Assembly (NCBI RefSeq): GCF_021412625.1
Contig: NZ_JAKCFI010000003.1
Span: forward strand, 310,001-374,000
Direction of reading: 5' to 3'
DNA length: 64,000 nucleotides
From: Myxococcus stipitatus
GTDB taxonomy: Bacteria > Myxococcota > Myxococcia > Myxococcales > Myxococcaceae
The notes beneath the pieces are model-generated. The model was not told where the DNA came from. It ran no database searches and saw nothing but the letters and a program-made list of their open reading frames with translations. The translations under genes were made by a program, and so were the position numbers. Position 1 is the stretch's first letter. Every line of letters begins with the position of its first letter. Positions 1-8,704 of the stretch are shown piece after piece.

Positions 1-2
1 TG

Positions 3-374
3 CTGGGCGTGGGAATCTGGGCGCTCGTCCGCGAGGACGCCACCACCTACCGCGTGCTCACGCCGCACGGCATCAAGTCCGTGCAGGGGGGCATGACGAC
101 GGAGCAGGTGGTGGCCCTGCTGGGCCGCCCCATGACGCGCGAGACCGACGCGTCCGGCGCGGACTGCTACCGCTACGGCCAGCCGTCCATGGAGAAGGAG
201 TTCTTCCTCGTCTACGCCGTCTGCTACGAGAGCGGGAAGCTGCGGGACGTGAAGATGCAGAAGTACTCCGCCTGGTCGGTGGACCCGGACCGGGGCACCT
301 TCGAGGCCCCGGGCGACGCGGTCCCCGGCACCCCACCCGCCGCCCCTTCTTCGGCCACGGCCGGCTCGCGCTAG
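3..374 (+). CDS. SmpA/BamE-like small envelope protein, 5' end cut by window
   Basis: The reading frame is open from the first in-frame codon of the window, so the true start probably lies upstream; the visible 123 residues begin with hydrophobic LGVGIWALV, which looks like the end of a membrane or signal segment. The stretch GGMTTEQVVALLGRPM resembles the start of the SmpA/OmlA/BamE fold (G-M-T-x-x-Q-V-x-x-L-L-G-x-P), a small periplasmic domain often found on lipoproteins and membrane proteins. Two Cys (in DCYRYG and VCYESG) could pair. The C-terminus is Pro/Ala-rich and probably disordered. The SmpA-like assignment is family-level only; a role in outer-membrane assembly is not implied by this fragment. 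Confidence 0.6.
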   Translation: MGVGIWALVREDATTYRVLTPHGIKSVQGGMTTEQVVALLGRPMTRETDASGADCYRYGQPSMEKEFFLVYAVCYESGKLRDVKMQKYSAWSVDPDRGTFEAPGDAVPGTPPAAPSSATAGSR

Positions 375-494
375 CCCCCCGCTGGTGGCTGGTGGACGGG
401 AAGGGGCCCCTCGGCCGGGGCTGCTGACGTCCCGTGGGCGGACCCACATTGTGGGAGGTGGTGCCGGCGGGGCCGGAGGGAGGGGGATGGGCGG

Positions 495-2768
495 GTGGGA
501 CGTCGGTGGACGTTCGCGCGGCGCCGGGTGGCCGGTTTCGTCGCGTCCCTGCTCGTGGCGCTGGCGCTGACGGCGGCGTCGGCCGTGGTGTTGGGGCTGG
601 TGCGCTCCAGCCACAAGGCGAACCTGCTCGAGCTGTCGCGCGACCTGCTGGAGGTGGAGCGGCTGCGCCGGGCCTTCAGCGACAAGGTGGGCAGCGGGCG
701 GGGCCAGGCGTTGACGGGGGACTCCCGCTACGCCCGGGAGACGGCCGCCGCGCGCGAGGACTTCATCTCCACCCATGAGCGGCTGGAGCCGCGCCTGATG
801 GGCGCGCCGGATGCGGAGCTCCTGCGCGCCGTCTTGCGCTCCGAACAGGAGCACGAGCAGGCCGTGCGAGAGCTGCTGGCGGCCCGCGCGGATGGGACGC
901 CCCGCGACCGGAAGGAGACGCTCGCGGAGGAGCGCGTGGACGTCGCGCGCCTGAAGGCCTTCTCGCTGCTCCAGCGCCTGGCGGCGACCGCCGAGACGCG
1001 GCTGGCCGAGGGGGTCGAGGCCGCGGTGGACGCGGACCGGCGGGTGCTGCTGCTCACGCTGGTGACGGCGGGCCTGGGCCTGGCGCTGGCGAGCGCGCTG
1101 GCGTGGGTGCTCCTGCGGCGGCTCGTCCCGCTGCATGCGAAGGCGGCGGACAGCACGCGCCGCTTCCAGCTGCTCGTGGAGGGCGTGCAGGACTACGCGC
1201 TGCTCCTGCTGGACGCGAAGGGCCGCGTGGCGAGCTGGAACCCGGGGGCCGCCCGCATCACCGGCTATCAGGAGTCCGAGGTCCTCGGCGCGACGCTGGA
1301 CCGCTTCTATCCCCCGGAGCTGGTGGAGCTGGGGGTGCCGGGCAAGGAACTGGAGCGGGCGCGGCGGGACGGGCGGCTGCGCACGGAGGGGTGGCGCACG
1401 CGCAAGGATGGCACCCGCTTCTTCGCGGAGGCGCTCATCAACACGCTGCTCGACGACGAGGGGCGGGTGCAGGGCTTCGCGGAGGTGACGCGCGACATCA
1501 CCGAGCGCCAGCGCACCGAGCGCACCGAACGCCTGTTCGCGGAGGCGGGCCGCGTGTTCCAGCAGCTGCTGGAGCCGGAGCTGACGGTGGCGGAGCTGGC
1601 GCGGATGATGGTCCCGGAGGTGGCGGACGCGTGCATCCTGTACGTCATGGCGCCCTCCGGCGAGCTGCGGCCCCGGGTGGTGAAGCACGTGGTGCCGGAG
1701 AAGCAGGTGTGGCTGTGGGACGCGGTGCGGCGCTACCCGCCGCCCCCGGACGCGCCGCAGGGCATCTGGCAGGTGCTGCGCACCGGGCGCTCCGAGTGGA
1801 CGGAGGACGTGTCCCCGCGGATGCTGGCGCTGGGCACGGAGGACGCGGAGCACTTGCGGCAGATGGAACGCGTGGGCGTGCGCTCCTATCTGGCGGTGCC
1901 GCTGCGCGTGGGGCCGCGCGCCCAGGGCGTGCTGGTGCTGCTCATGTCCTCGCGGGAGCGGCGGTTGACCATGGCGGATCAGGTCTTCGTGGAGGAGCTC
2001 GCGGGGCGCGCGGCGCTCGCCCTGGACAACGCGCGCCTAGTGCGCGAGGCGCGCGACGCGGTGGAGCTCATCGGCGTGGCGGCGCACGATCTGGGCAACC
2101 CGCTCAACACGCTCCAGCTGCTGCTGCGCAAGCTGCGCCGCCCGGACGTGACGCCGGAGAAGCTGCGCGAGGGGCTGTCGCTCGCGACGAAGCAGACCGA
2201 GCGGCTGGGGCAGCTGCTGCTCAACCTGCTGGACGTGTCGTGGCTGTCGTCGGGGCGGCTGGTGCTGGACGTGTCGCCGGTGGACCTGGCGGACCTGGCG
2301 CACGAGGTGGTGGAGCGCTTCTCCGAGCAGGCCCGGGAGAACGGCTGCAGGCTCTTCTTCGAGGCGGAGCTGGGACTGATGGGCCAGTGGGACCGGCTGC
2401 GGCTGGACCGCGTGGTGACGAACCTGCTCTCCAACGCGCTGAAGTTCGGCCAGGGGCACCCCGTGGAGGTCCGCGTGGAGCGCTCGGGGCCCGCGGGCGC
2501 GCGCGTGGTGGTGCGCGACCAGGGGCCGGGCATCGCCCCGGAGTCCCAGCGGCGCATCTTCGAGCGCTTCGAGCAGGTGCCCTCCGCCGGGCGCTACGCG
2601 GGCTTCGGCCTGGGGCTCTACATCGTGCGGCAGCTGGTGGACGCGCACGGGGGCACCATCCACGTGGAGAGCGCGCCCGGGCAGGGCTCCACCTTCATCG
2701 TGGAGCTGCCGCTGCTGCCGCTCGGGCCGCGGCTGGGCGCGCCCGCCTCACCCGTTCCACCGGCCTGA
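495..2768 (+). CDS. Membrane sensor histidine kinase (CHASE3-like, PAS, GAF)
   Basis: 757 residues with a GTG start. Visible order: transmembrane helix 11-36; a helical periplasmic region about 40-182 resembling CHASE3-type sensors; second transmembrane helix about 184-208; PAS domain about 222-340 ending in VTRDITERQR; GAF domain about 345-515; HisKA with the phosphoacceptor His531 in AAHDLGNPLNTL; then HATPase_c with an N-box (VVTNLLSNALKF) and G-boxes (DQGPGIA, GFGLGLYIV). All catalytic motifs look intact, so it should autophosphorylate. No response regulator gene is adjacent, so it is an orphan kinase, common in myxobacteria; its partner cannot be named. It converges with the cupin gene, with only 7 bp between the stops. 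Confidence 0.9.
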   Translation: MGRRWTFARRRVAGFVASLLVALALTAASAVVLGLVRSSHKANLLELSRDLLEVERLRRAFSDKVGSGRGQALTGDSRYARETAAAREDFISTHERLEPRLMGAPDAELLRAVLRSEQEHEQAVRELLAARADGTPRDRKETLAEERVDVARLKAFSLLQRLAATAETRLAEGVEAAVDADRRVLLLTLVTAGLGLALASALAWVLLRRLVPLHAKAADSTRRFQLLVEGVQDYALLLLDAKGRVASWNPGAARITGYQESEVLGATLDRFYPPELVELGVPGKELERARRDGRLRTEGWRTRKDGTRFFAEALINTLLDDEGRVQGFAEVTRDITERQRTERTERLFAEAGRVFQQLLEPELTVAELARMMVPEVADACILYVMAPSGELRPRVVKHVVPEKQVWLWDAVRRYPPPPDAPQGIWQVLRTGRSEWTEDVSPRMLALGTEDAEHLRQMERVGVRSYLAVPLRVGPRAQGVLVLLMSSRERRLTMADQVFVEELAGRAALALDNARLVREARDAVELIGVAAHDLGNPLNTLQLLLRKLRRPDVTPEKLREGLSLATKQTERLGQLLLNLLDVSWLSSGRLVLDVSPVDLADLAHEVVERFSEQARENGCRLFFEAELGLMGQWDRLRLDRVVTNLLSNALKFGQGHPVEVRVERSGPAGARVVVRDQGPGIAPESQRRIFERFEQVPSAGRYAGFGLGLYIVRQLVDAHGGTIHVESAPGQGSTFIVELPLLPLGPRLGAPASPVPPA

Positions 2769-2775
2769 TGGGGCC

Positions 2776-3267
2776 TCACAGCCTGGGCACGTCGTCGACG
2801 GTGCGCTCCTCGCGCACGTTGCCGGTGTTGAGCGTGGAGGCCGGCTCGAAGAGCAGGACGTGCACCTCCTCGTCCGCGACGGGGCGGTGCTCCACGCCCC
2901 GGGGGATGATGATGAACTCGCCGGGCTCCACGTCCACCACGCGGTCGCGCAGCTCCATGCGCAGCCGGCCGTGGAGCACGAGGAACAGCTCGTCCTCCGC
3001 CTCGTGGTGGTGCCACGTGAAGGGCCCCAGCAGCTTGGCGAGCCGCACGTGCTGTCCATTCAACTCACCCACGACCCGGGGGGACCAGTGCTCCGAGAAC
3101 AGCGCCAGCTTCTGGGCGAGGTTGACCTTGTCCACCGGGGGCGGCGCCCGGGCCGCGTCGGCGCCGTCTCCGGCCAGGTCCTCCGCCTCGTTCTCGGGGC
3201 GCCGACCCGAGTCCCAGCGGGGCGGTCGGGCGACGGTGTTGTTGGGGCTGCGGGTGGGCGCGCTCAT
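2776..3267 (-). CDS. Cupin-domain protein
   Basis: 163 residues, read from the ATG at 3267 because an AGGAGG-like site lies about 10 bases upstream; a longer frame exists but lacks such a site. The first 50 residues are polar and probably disordered. From about residue 75 a single small cupin barrel is seen: motif 1 WHHHEAEDELFLVLHGRL and motif 2 VEPGEFIIIPRGVEHRPVA, supplying the His/His/Glu/His metal ligands. Single-domain cupins with HHHE-D/E motif 1 occur as dioxygenases, isomerases and binding proteins; the substrate cannot be deduced. The C-terminal tail (LFEPASTLNTGNVREERTV) resembles the mannose-6-phosphate isomerase-like cupin group. It stands alone between two convergent or same-strand genes. 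Confidence 0.8.
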   Translation of the reverse strand: MSAPTRSPNNTVARPPRWDSGRRPENEAEDLAGDGADAARAPPPVDKVNLAQKLALFSEHWSPRVVGELNGQHVRLAKLLGPFTWHHHEAEDELFLVLHGRLRMELRDRVVDVEPGEFIIIPRGVEHRPVADEEVHVLLFEPASTLNTGNVREERTVDDVPRL

Positions 3268-3446
3268 GCCGTGGTGTCCTCCTGTCGGGGCACGATGTCG
3301 ACGGACACGATGCACGACGCGCGCGCCGCTGTCTGTCGCGACCTGCCACCCATCGCCTCCCATCCAGCGTGGGCGCGCGGGTTGGGTCGGGTATCCGACG
3401 CTCGTCGCGACGCGCGGGCCAGGAGGCGCCCGTCCTCCCGCCCGGC

Positions 3447-4367
3447 TCAGTCCGGGTAGAACAGCGGGTCGCGCGTGGTGACGAACGAGCCGATGGCGGA
3501 GGCGACCTCGTGCGGCAGGCCGGTGAACTGCACGCCCACGCCTGGCATCAGCTCCGGCGTCTTGGGGTTGGCCTCGCGCACCCAGCGCACCACGCCCACC
3601 ACCTTCATGGGCCGGCCGCCGGGAAGCGTGAAGTCCAGCTCCACCTGCGTGCCGCGCGGCGGCGCGTCCACCGTGGCGATGAAGACGCCGCCCTCGCTGA
3701 TGTCCATCGAGAAGCCGGTGAAGAAGTTGGAGTCGCTGCGCATGTCGATGGACGTGTGCATCCGCACGCGCCCGTTGCGCCGGGCCTCGGAGCCATCCGG
3801 CGCCACGGAGGGCCGGGCCACGGGCGAGGCGGGCAGCGCCTGGCCCTGGGCCTTCGCCGCGGCCGCCGCGCGGGCCAGCTCCGCCTGTCGCGCGCGCGCC
3901 GCGTCCTCCTTCGCGCGGGCGCGGGCCGCGCTGGCCTCGCCCTGGCGCTTGAGCGCGGCCTCCGCCTCCGCCACCGCGCGGCCCAGCTGCGCGACCTGCT
4001 CCTGGTGGGTGCGCAGCGCCGCCTGCACCTCCAGGTCGGCGCGCCGGCGGGCCTCCAGCGCCTTCTCCCGCGCCTCCAGCGCGCGCGCCCGGTGGGTCTC
4101 CACGTCGAGCGCGGGGAGGGCAGCGGCCTGGAGCCTGGCGGCCTGCTCGCCCAGGTCGGGGTTCGCGTCCGGCTCCCGGTGGGCGCGGGCCAGCGCGGCG
4201 CGCGCGCCCTCCAGGCGGGTGGCGAGCGTGTCGGCGTTGGCGAGGGTGGCGCGGACCTGCTCCGCGACGCGGGCCTCCTGGGCGGCGAGCTCGCTCTCGG
4301 CGCGAGCGAGCTCGGCCTCACGGGAGCCCGGGCTGGACGCGCGGGCGGACGGGGACGACGAAGTCAT
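3447..4367 (-). CDS. PilZ-domain protein with N-terminal coiled coil
   Basis: 306 residues. Residues about 10-170 are Ala/Glu/Arg-rich with heptad-like spacing and look like a long coiled coil. The last 110 residues form a PilZ domain of the Myxococcus paralogous type (TIGR02266-like): RRNGRVRMHTSIDM, then FSMDISEGGVFIAT, then GTQVELDFTLPGG, then VVRWVRE and PGVGVQFTGL. PilZ domains often bind cyclic di-GMP through RxxxR and D/NxSxxG; here the DISEGG part is present, while the first motif reads RRNGRVR, so nucleotide binding is possible but unproven. Such proteins are highly paralogous in myxobacteria and usually have unknown partners. Only 71 bp separate it from the stop of rtcB upstream, so co-transcription with rtcB is possible. 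Confidence 0.85.
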   Translation of the reverse strand: MTSSSPSARASSPGSREAELARAESELAAQEARVAEQVRATLANADTLATRLEGARAALARAHREPDANPDLGEQAARLQAAALPALDVETHRARALEAREKALEARRRADLEVQAALRTHQEQVAQLGRAVAEAEAALKRQGEASAARARAKEDAARARQAELARAAAAAKAQGQALPASPVARPSVAPDGSEARRNGRVRMHTSIDMRSDSNFFTGFSMDISEGGVFIATVDAPPRGTQVELDFTLPGGRPMKVVGVVRWVREANPKTPELMPGVGVQFTGLPHEVASAIGSFVTTRDPLFYPD

Positions 4368-4438
4368 TCTTGGGGACTCCAGAGGGCGCCCACTCTATCA
4401 GGCTCCCGGGGAAGTCCACGGCGACGAGCCCCCCGCCG

Positions 4439-5791
4439 TCAGTCCGCTCCCTTGATGCAGGCCACCGGCTTGAGCCGGCGGGCCACCCGGGCGAGCTTCG
4501 CCATCTCCACCGTCTCCAGCACGTCGTCCAGGTTCTTGTAGCAGGGCCCCGACTCGTCCAGCGGCGTGTGGCGGGTGTTGAGCAGGATGCCCGCCTCGGC
4601 CATGCGCTTGTCCGTCGCGCCCTGTTCGAGCACGCGCCGGGCCTCGCCGCGCGACAGGCGGCGGCCGGCGCCGTGGTTCACCGAGTAGATGGACTTCGCC
4701 GCGCCCTCCTCCGCGAAGAGGATGGCGCTGCCGGTCTCCATGGACCCGGGAATGAGGATGGGGTGACCGGAGCCCTCCCACGGCGTGCGCTTCAGCGCGG
4801 GGTGCCCCGCGGGGAACGCGCGCGTGGCGCCCTTGCGGGCGACGAACTTCCCGGCCTCCTTCTGGATGAGGTTGTGCGAAATCTCGTAGTAGATGCTCGC
4901 CGTGCCGCCGAACACCTCCTCGAGCGCGGCGCACACGGCCTCGCCGATGATGAGCCGGTTGGCCACCGCGAAGTTGGCGGCCATGTTGTGCAGGTTCCAG
5001 TACTCCCGCCCCATGGGGCTGTCGGCGTCGAGCCAGACGAAGTCCTCGCTGCGGCTCTTGAGGCCCAGTTGGGCGGCGCCCTCGACGAAGAAGTGCTTGG
5101 CGATGTTCCACCCGAAGCCGCGGCTGCCGGTGTGCAGCATCACCCACACGCGGCCCTCCTCGTCCACCTGCATCTCCGTGAAGTGGTTGCCGCCGCCCAG
5201 GCTGCCCAGCTGGCCGCGCTTCTCGTAGGCCCTGTCGGGGATGTCCACCCGGTCGTCCTCGACGGGGACGAAGTCTCGCTCGGTGACGGCGGAGCCCCGG
5301 CCCAGGGCCTTGGCCCCGTGGCGCACCACGTCCGCGAACGCCTTGTCGGACACCCGGCGCTGCTTCTGCACGCGGCTGGCGCCCACGCCCACGGCGATGC
5401 GGCGGGTCACCTCGTCGATCCACTGGCGACGCTTCACGGGGTCGGCCACGTCCTCGGCCGTCAGCGTCGTCTGCAGCTGCACCATGCCGCAGCCGATGTC
5501 ATAGCCGGCGGCGGTGGGCAGCAGGATGCCGTCCGTCTCCACCACGGTGCCGATGGGCACGCCGTAGCCCACGTGACAGTCGGGCGTGACGGCGACGCGG
5601 GTGACGCCGGGGAACGACGCGGCGTTGACCACCTGGTCGAAGACGGCGTCCTCCAGCCCTGGCTGCTCGGTGCCCTCGCCCCACAGGAGCTTGTCGGACA
5701 GGAACAGGTCCGCGTCGACCTTCATCGTCTTGGTCTTCGGCAGGACGTAGTGGCCTTCGGCGGCCTTTTCCAGACGTTGCTTCCAGCTCAT
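4439..5791 (-). CDS. rtcB: RNA-splicing ligase RtcB
   Basis: 450 residues, close to the usual family length. RtcB joins RNA 2',3'-cyclic phosphate or 3'-phosphate ends to 5'-OH ends using GTP and Mn2+. All signature motifs are visible: DCHVGYG (71-77), AAGYDIGCG with Cys101, GGGNHF with His203, HTGSRG with His220, the SHN motif with His306, and VNHGAGR containing His373, the expected guanylylation site. The ATG at 5791 follows a GGGGGAGAGG purine run. No archease, RtcA cyclase or RtcR activator lies next to it. A PilZ gene follows downstream. The upstream region holds an 8-bp-armed inverted repeat (5831-5859). Confidence 0.96.
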   Translation of the reverse strand: MSWKQRLEKAAEGHYVLPKTKTMKVDADLFLSDKLLWGEGTEQPGLEDAVFDQVVNAASFPGVTRVAVTPDCHVGYGVPIGTVVETDGILLPTAAGYDIGCGMVQLQTTLTAEDVADPVKRRQWIDEVTRRIAVGVGASRVQKQRRVSDKAFADVVRHGAKALGRGSAVTERDFVPVEDDRVDIPDRAYEKRGQLGSLGGGNHFTEMQVDEEGRVWVMLHTGSRGFGWNIAKHFFVEGAAQLGLKSRSEDFVWLDADSPMGREYWNLHNMAANFAVANRLIIGEAVCAALEEVFGGTASIYYEISHNLIQKEAGKFVARKGATRAFPAGHPALKRTPWEGSGHPILIPGSMETGSAILFAEEGAAKSIYSVNHGAGRRLSRGEARRVLEQGATDKRMAEAGILLNTRHTPLDESGPCYKNLDDVLETVEMAKLARVARRLKPVACIKGAD

Positions 5792-5830
5792 GAGCCTCTC
5801 CCCCTGTCAGGGGTGAACACGCGGCAGGGA

Positions 5831-5859
5831 CGAAGCGTTCGGAATTAGCTGACGCTTCG
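5831..5859. promoter_or_regulatory. Inverted repeat upstream of rtcB
   Basis: Perfect 8-bp arms, CGAAGCGT (5831-5838) and ACGCTTCG (5852-5859), separated by 13 bases that include the AT-rich GGAATTAG. It ends about 40 bp upstream of the rtcB start, a position suited to an operator. Alternatively it is a hairpin in the leader. No sigma-54 or other promoter consensus was convincingly identified. Confidence 0.3.
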
Positions 5860-6200
5860 CGCGGGACGTCGCCGCGCGGCCCGAGGATGCTGGTGGGGCG
5901 GGCGGGAAGGCGAGCGATTTCACGGACTTCGCCTCGGAAGTGAAGTCGCGCGGCGGTCCGTCGTCGCGTCGAGTGGGTGGTGCCCGCCCCGGACCCGGGG
6001 ACGAGCGCGAGGGCTCGCGTTGTTGCCGCGATGACGTCCCGACGCCATCGTGATGTCGCGGAGGCGGCGTCGGGTTGCGCGCGAACGGTCGAGCGAGAGT
6101 CGGCTCGCGTGCGAAGCGCGCGCATCGAGCCGCTCCGGGGCTTGCGGCATTCCCGCATCAGGTCCATCCATTCCCATAGATCCAGGTAGGGGGTTGGGCG
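5860..6200. other. Intergenic stretch between rtcB and the next gene
   Basis: About 340 bases with no convincing gene. Open frames of 70-85 codons exist on both strands but are Arg-rich, have no ribosome binding site and look like GC-driven chance frames. Apart from the inverted repeat next to rtcB and a purine-rich ribosome binding site before 6201, I see nothing identifiable. It must hold the divergent promoters of rtcB and of the small secreted protein. Confidence 0.5.
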
Positions 6201-6542
6201 ATGGGTTTCCTCGGTGGGATTTTCCTGGCGGTGGCGTTGCAGGCGGTGCCAGCGGACACGGTGGCGGGACCGGTCTTCAATCCATCGGTGTGCGCGAAGA
6301 AGCGCGTGGACGCATGCGGGTGTCACCACGTCTACGGCATCCGGCACTGCCACCCGAACCGCAAGGGTGAGCACTGTGAGGCGCCGGTGAAGGCTCAGGT
6401 GCCCGACGCGAAGGACGACACGTCCCAGTCGCGCCTCGAGGCTCAGGAACCCGACCCGACCCCCCAGGCCACCCCGGCGCCCGAGCCCCGGCAGGAGCCG
6501 GAGAAGAAGCGGTTCGACCCGAAGAAGTCGGTGCCGATGTAG
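6201..6542 (+). CDS. Small secreted Cys/His-rich protein
   Basis: 113 residues starting at an ATG preceded by an AGGTAGGGGG purine run. The first 18 or so residues (MGFLGGIFLAVALQAVPA) look like a signal peptide. Residues about 30-60 hold four Cys and several His: CAKKRVDACGCHHVYGIRHC then HPNRKGEHCE. This spacing suggests a small disulfide- or metal-stabilised knot. The remaining half is Pro/Gln/Glu-rich and low-complexity (repeated EP, TP pairs), probably disordered or wall-spanning. I do not recognise a family. Downstream, 185 bases without a gene separate it from the convergent HTH protein gene. Confidence 0.65.
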   Translation: MGFLGGIFLAVALQAVPADTVAGPVFNPSVCAKKRVDACGCHHVYGIRHCHPNRKGEHCEAPVKAQVPDAKDDTSQSRLEAQEPDPTPQATPAPEPRQEPEKKRFDPKKSVPM

Positions 6543-6727
6543 GCACATGCGGGGCCGCGCTGGCGCGAGCTGGCGTGCCGGTGGGGCGACGCCGCGCGCG
6601 GCCTTCGAGACGCGCCGCCGTCCCCAGGCGTGACTCCGCGGCGCTCCAACCCCCGCGCGTGACAGGCCGGGCTCCACGAGGGCGCGCGTATCCGCCGAGC
6701 CGATGACGGGGTGGGACGCGGTGGTGT

Positions 6728-7555
6728 TCAGGCCGCCACGTCCGAGGTCTGCACGTCGTCGTTCGCGGCCTTCAGCGTCATCCGGGCGATGGAGATGCGC
6801 TTGCGCACGCAGGTGTCGGAGAGGCCGAAGATCCTGGCGATCTCCTTGGACCTGTAGCCCTCCGCCTTCTTCTGGAGCGCGCTCCAGCCCGGCTCGCCGA
6901 CCTCGCCGCTCACGTGCTCGCGCACCTCCAGCAGTCTCTCGTGGGACTCGAGGAAGGCCGGCGGGTTGGGGGCGTACCATCCCAACAGGTAGGCGTGGCA
7001 GCGGAGGCCGCCCGCGTTCGCGTCCCGTCGGTGGTCCTCGCGGTACAGCTTGCTCCGCTCCCGCTCGAGCAGGGCGCCGAAGGCGCGGGCGTGGAACCGC
7101 TCGTCCGACCTGAGCCGTCCCCCCGAGGACCACAGGCGGTACGTCCGGAGATAGCGCTCCGTGAGCTGCCCGAGCGCGTCACGCAGCGCCTGCATCTCCG
7201 GCGACGTACCGTGCCGCAGGCGGCTCAGCGCGCGGTGGATCAGCTCGTGGAGCGCCACCATCCTCGCGTCCGCTTCTCCCCGGGTCCGTTCCCGCTCCCG
7301 CCGGACCTTGCGCCGCGTGCGCTCCAGCAACGCCTGGAAGGCGCTGGCGGTCATCCGGCGGTTCGTGACGCGACGGCTGCTGCTCTCGTCGAACTCGATG
7401 ATGCGGCGGCACCACGCCCAGCTCGCGATGCGCTGGAGGGACATGCGCACCTCCATCGCCTCGGCGGTGGTGGCGTCGCGCACTTCCTGGAAGGTGGTGT
7501 CCAGCAGCTCGGTCAGCAGGTGCTCCCGTGCAACGGCCTGAACCTCTTGGTGCAT
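6728..7555 (-). CDS. Putative DNA-binding protein with C-terminal sigma-region-4-like HTH
   Basis: 275 residues from the ATG at 7555, which has an AGGGAG ribosome binding site; the frame stays open for 58 more codons upstream but that part is Arg-rich and unlikely to be translated. The protein is helical and rich in Arg and Glu. The C-terminus, about residues 235-265 (GYRSKEIARIFGLSDTCVRK), reads as a helix-turn-helix of the sigma-70 region 4 or LuxR type. The remainder has weak similarity at best to sigma-like proteins: no region 2 motif is evident. It may be a divergent sigma factor or a stand-alone regulator. A possible small gene (7513-7839) overlaps its start. Confidence 0.6.
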   Translation of the reverse strand: MHQEVQAVAREHLLTELLDTTFQEVRDATTAEAMEVRMSLQRIASWAWCRRIIEFDESSSRRVTNRRMTASAFQALLERTRRKVRRERERTRGEADARMVALHELIHRALSRLRHGTSPEMQALRDALGQLTERYLRTYRLWSSGGRLRSDERFHARAFGALLERERSKLYREDHRRDANAGGLRCHAYLLGWYAPNPPAFLESHERLLEVREHVSGEVGEPGWSALQKKAEGYRSKEIARIFGLSDTCVRKRISIARMTLKAANDDVQTSDVAA

Positions 7556-7839
7556 GGCGTCTCCCTCTTTTTGTCTGCACCGCCGGACCACCCGGCGTTC
7601 TCCACGCGAGTCCCTCTGGAAGTCCCTGCTTCCAGGGCGCCCTCTGACCCGCGGACTTCGCGGACGACGGCTTTGGGGCACCTGGCGATGAGCAGGTCCC
7701 ACCTGTGACTCGGTGACATGCAGACCCACGACAAGAGGGGGTGAACGAGGGGGGTGAACCTCCTGAACAGGCTGTGGAGCAGGGTCCAGGTCACGAAGAG
7801 AACCTTCTTGTGGATATCGACGAGGACCGCGTGGTTCAT
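7513..7839 (-). CDS. Possible small hydrophobic protein
   Basis: A 108-residue frame whose ATG at 7839 is preceded by AGGAG at an ideal distance (9 bases). The first 45 residues (VLFVTWTLLHSLFRRF, LVHPLLSWVC) are hydrophobic and could form one or two membrane helices, with codon use still GC-rich; the second half is Arg/Gly-rich and less convincing. The frame overlaps the start of the HTH gene by 43 bases. Real expression is uncertain; the good ribosome binding site is the main argument. No family was recognised. Confidence 0.3.
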   Translation of the reverse strand: MNHAVLVDIHKKVLFVTWTLLHSLFRRFTPLVHPLLSWVCMSPSHRWDLLIARCPKAVVREVRGSEGALEAGTSRGTRVENAGWSGGADKKRETPCTKRFRPLHGSTC

Positions 7840-8063
7840 CTTCGGGGCTCCTGGGAGTTGGAGACTTCAGCCTTCCAATCCATCGACAGCGGCGGATGTG
7901 ACGACGCTCCCCCCTTTCTATTCACGGGGAGCGCGACCTGGCTCGACCAAGGGGCCGTGAACCCCGGCGTCACAAATCCGGGAGCCGGTGGATGCAGAGG
8001 ACGTGGCCGTCATCGCCGTGATGCCGGTCGGTCCCCCGCATCATCGCTCTCAAGGAGCCCGCC

Positions 8064-8642
8064 GTGAACAACGCCAGCCGAGTCGGTACCCTCGCCATCT
8101 TCCTCGTGCTCTTCGCGCCGACCGTCACGCGCGCCGAGACCGCCGCCGAAGGGCTCGTCGGCGAGAACGCGCCGCTCACCCTGTCCTCCAGCGAACAGCT
8201 CGCCCAGCTCAAGGAGGCGGTCATCAAGCTCGTCATCGAGCTCAACGAGCTGAAGGGCCGCGTCAACAAGCTCGAGGGGACCCTCACCAGCATGGCCACC
8301 CTCCAGCAGCTCAACGAGGTCGCCAGCAAGCAGTCGGGTCTCTCCGGGGAGGTCACGGCCCTCAGGAAGCTCGAGGAGGAGACCCGCGCGAAGCTCGGCC
8401 AGTTCGGCGAGGAGCTCGTGAACGACCGCGAGCTGCGCGAGGCCCTGCTGGCCGCCTACACGGATGCGCTGGCCGCCCAGGACCGCGGCTTTTTCTCCAC
8501 CCTCTCCACCTGGGTGGGCCGCAAGCTCGATGGCTTCTTCGGCACCGACGGCACCACCGCTCGGACGGAGTTCTGCGCCGCCGTGGCGAAGCACCCCAAC
8601 TCCCGCCGCAGCGCCGCCGTGGTGAAGCTGTGCGGTCAGTAG
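8064..8642 (+). CDS. Secreted coiled-coil protein
   Basis: 192 residues; GTG start with AAGGAG six bases upstream. An N-terminal signal peptide (hydrophobic TLAIFLVLFAPTV, then TRAET as a plausible cleavage zone near residue 24) directs it to the periplasm or beyond. Residues about 40-100 show heptads (LAQLKEAVIKLVIELNELKG and similar) expected for a parallel coiled coil, followed by a helical region and two Cys (FCAAV, LCGQ) near the C-terminus that could form a disulfide. No catalytic motif is visible. It stands between an HTH gene and a TPR gene on the other strand; function unknown. Confidence 0.75.
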   Translation: MNNASRVGTLAIFLVLFAPTVTRAETAAEGLVGENAPLTLSSSEQLAQLKEAVIKLVIELNELKGRVNKLEGTLTSMATLQQLNEVASKQSGLSGEVTALRKLEEETRAKLGQFGEELVNDRELREALLAAYTDALAAQDRGFFSTLSTWVGRKLDGFFGTDGTTARTEFCAAVAKHPNSRRSAAVVKLCGQ

Positions 8643-8676
8643 CCGGATGACCCGCAGGCGCCCGTGTCACGCCTCC

Positions 8677-8704
8677 GACGTGGCCCGCTAGTTGGGCCAC
8701 ACGT
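8677..8704. terminator. Hairpin between convergent genes
   Basis: GTGGCCC (8680-8686) and GGGCCAC (8694-8700) form a 7-bp stem around the stop codon of the minus-strand TPR gene and just after the plus-strand coiled-coil gene. No T-tract follows, so it is a weak candidate for a bidirectional terminator. Confidence 0.3.

Noticed and set aside
1103-3481. 792-codon plus-strand frame
   Set aside because: Out-of-frame overlap of the histidine kinase, Gly/Ala/Arg-rich; the kinase frame holds all motifs.
5499-7133. 544-codon minus-strand frame across rtcB and intergenic DNA
   Set aside because: Shifted frame of rtcB joined to Arg/Pro-rich non-coding sequence.
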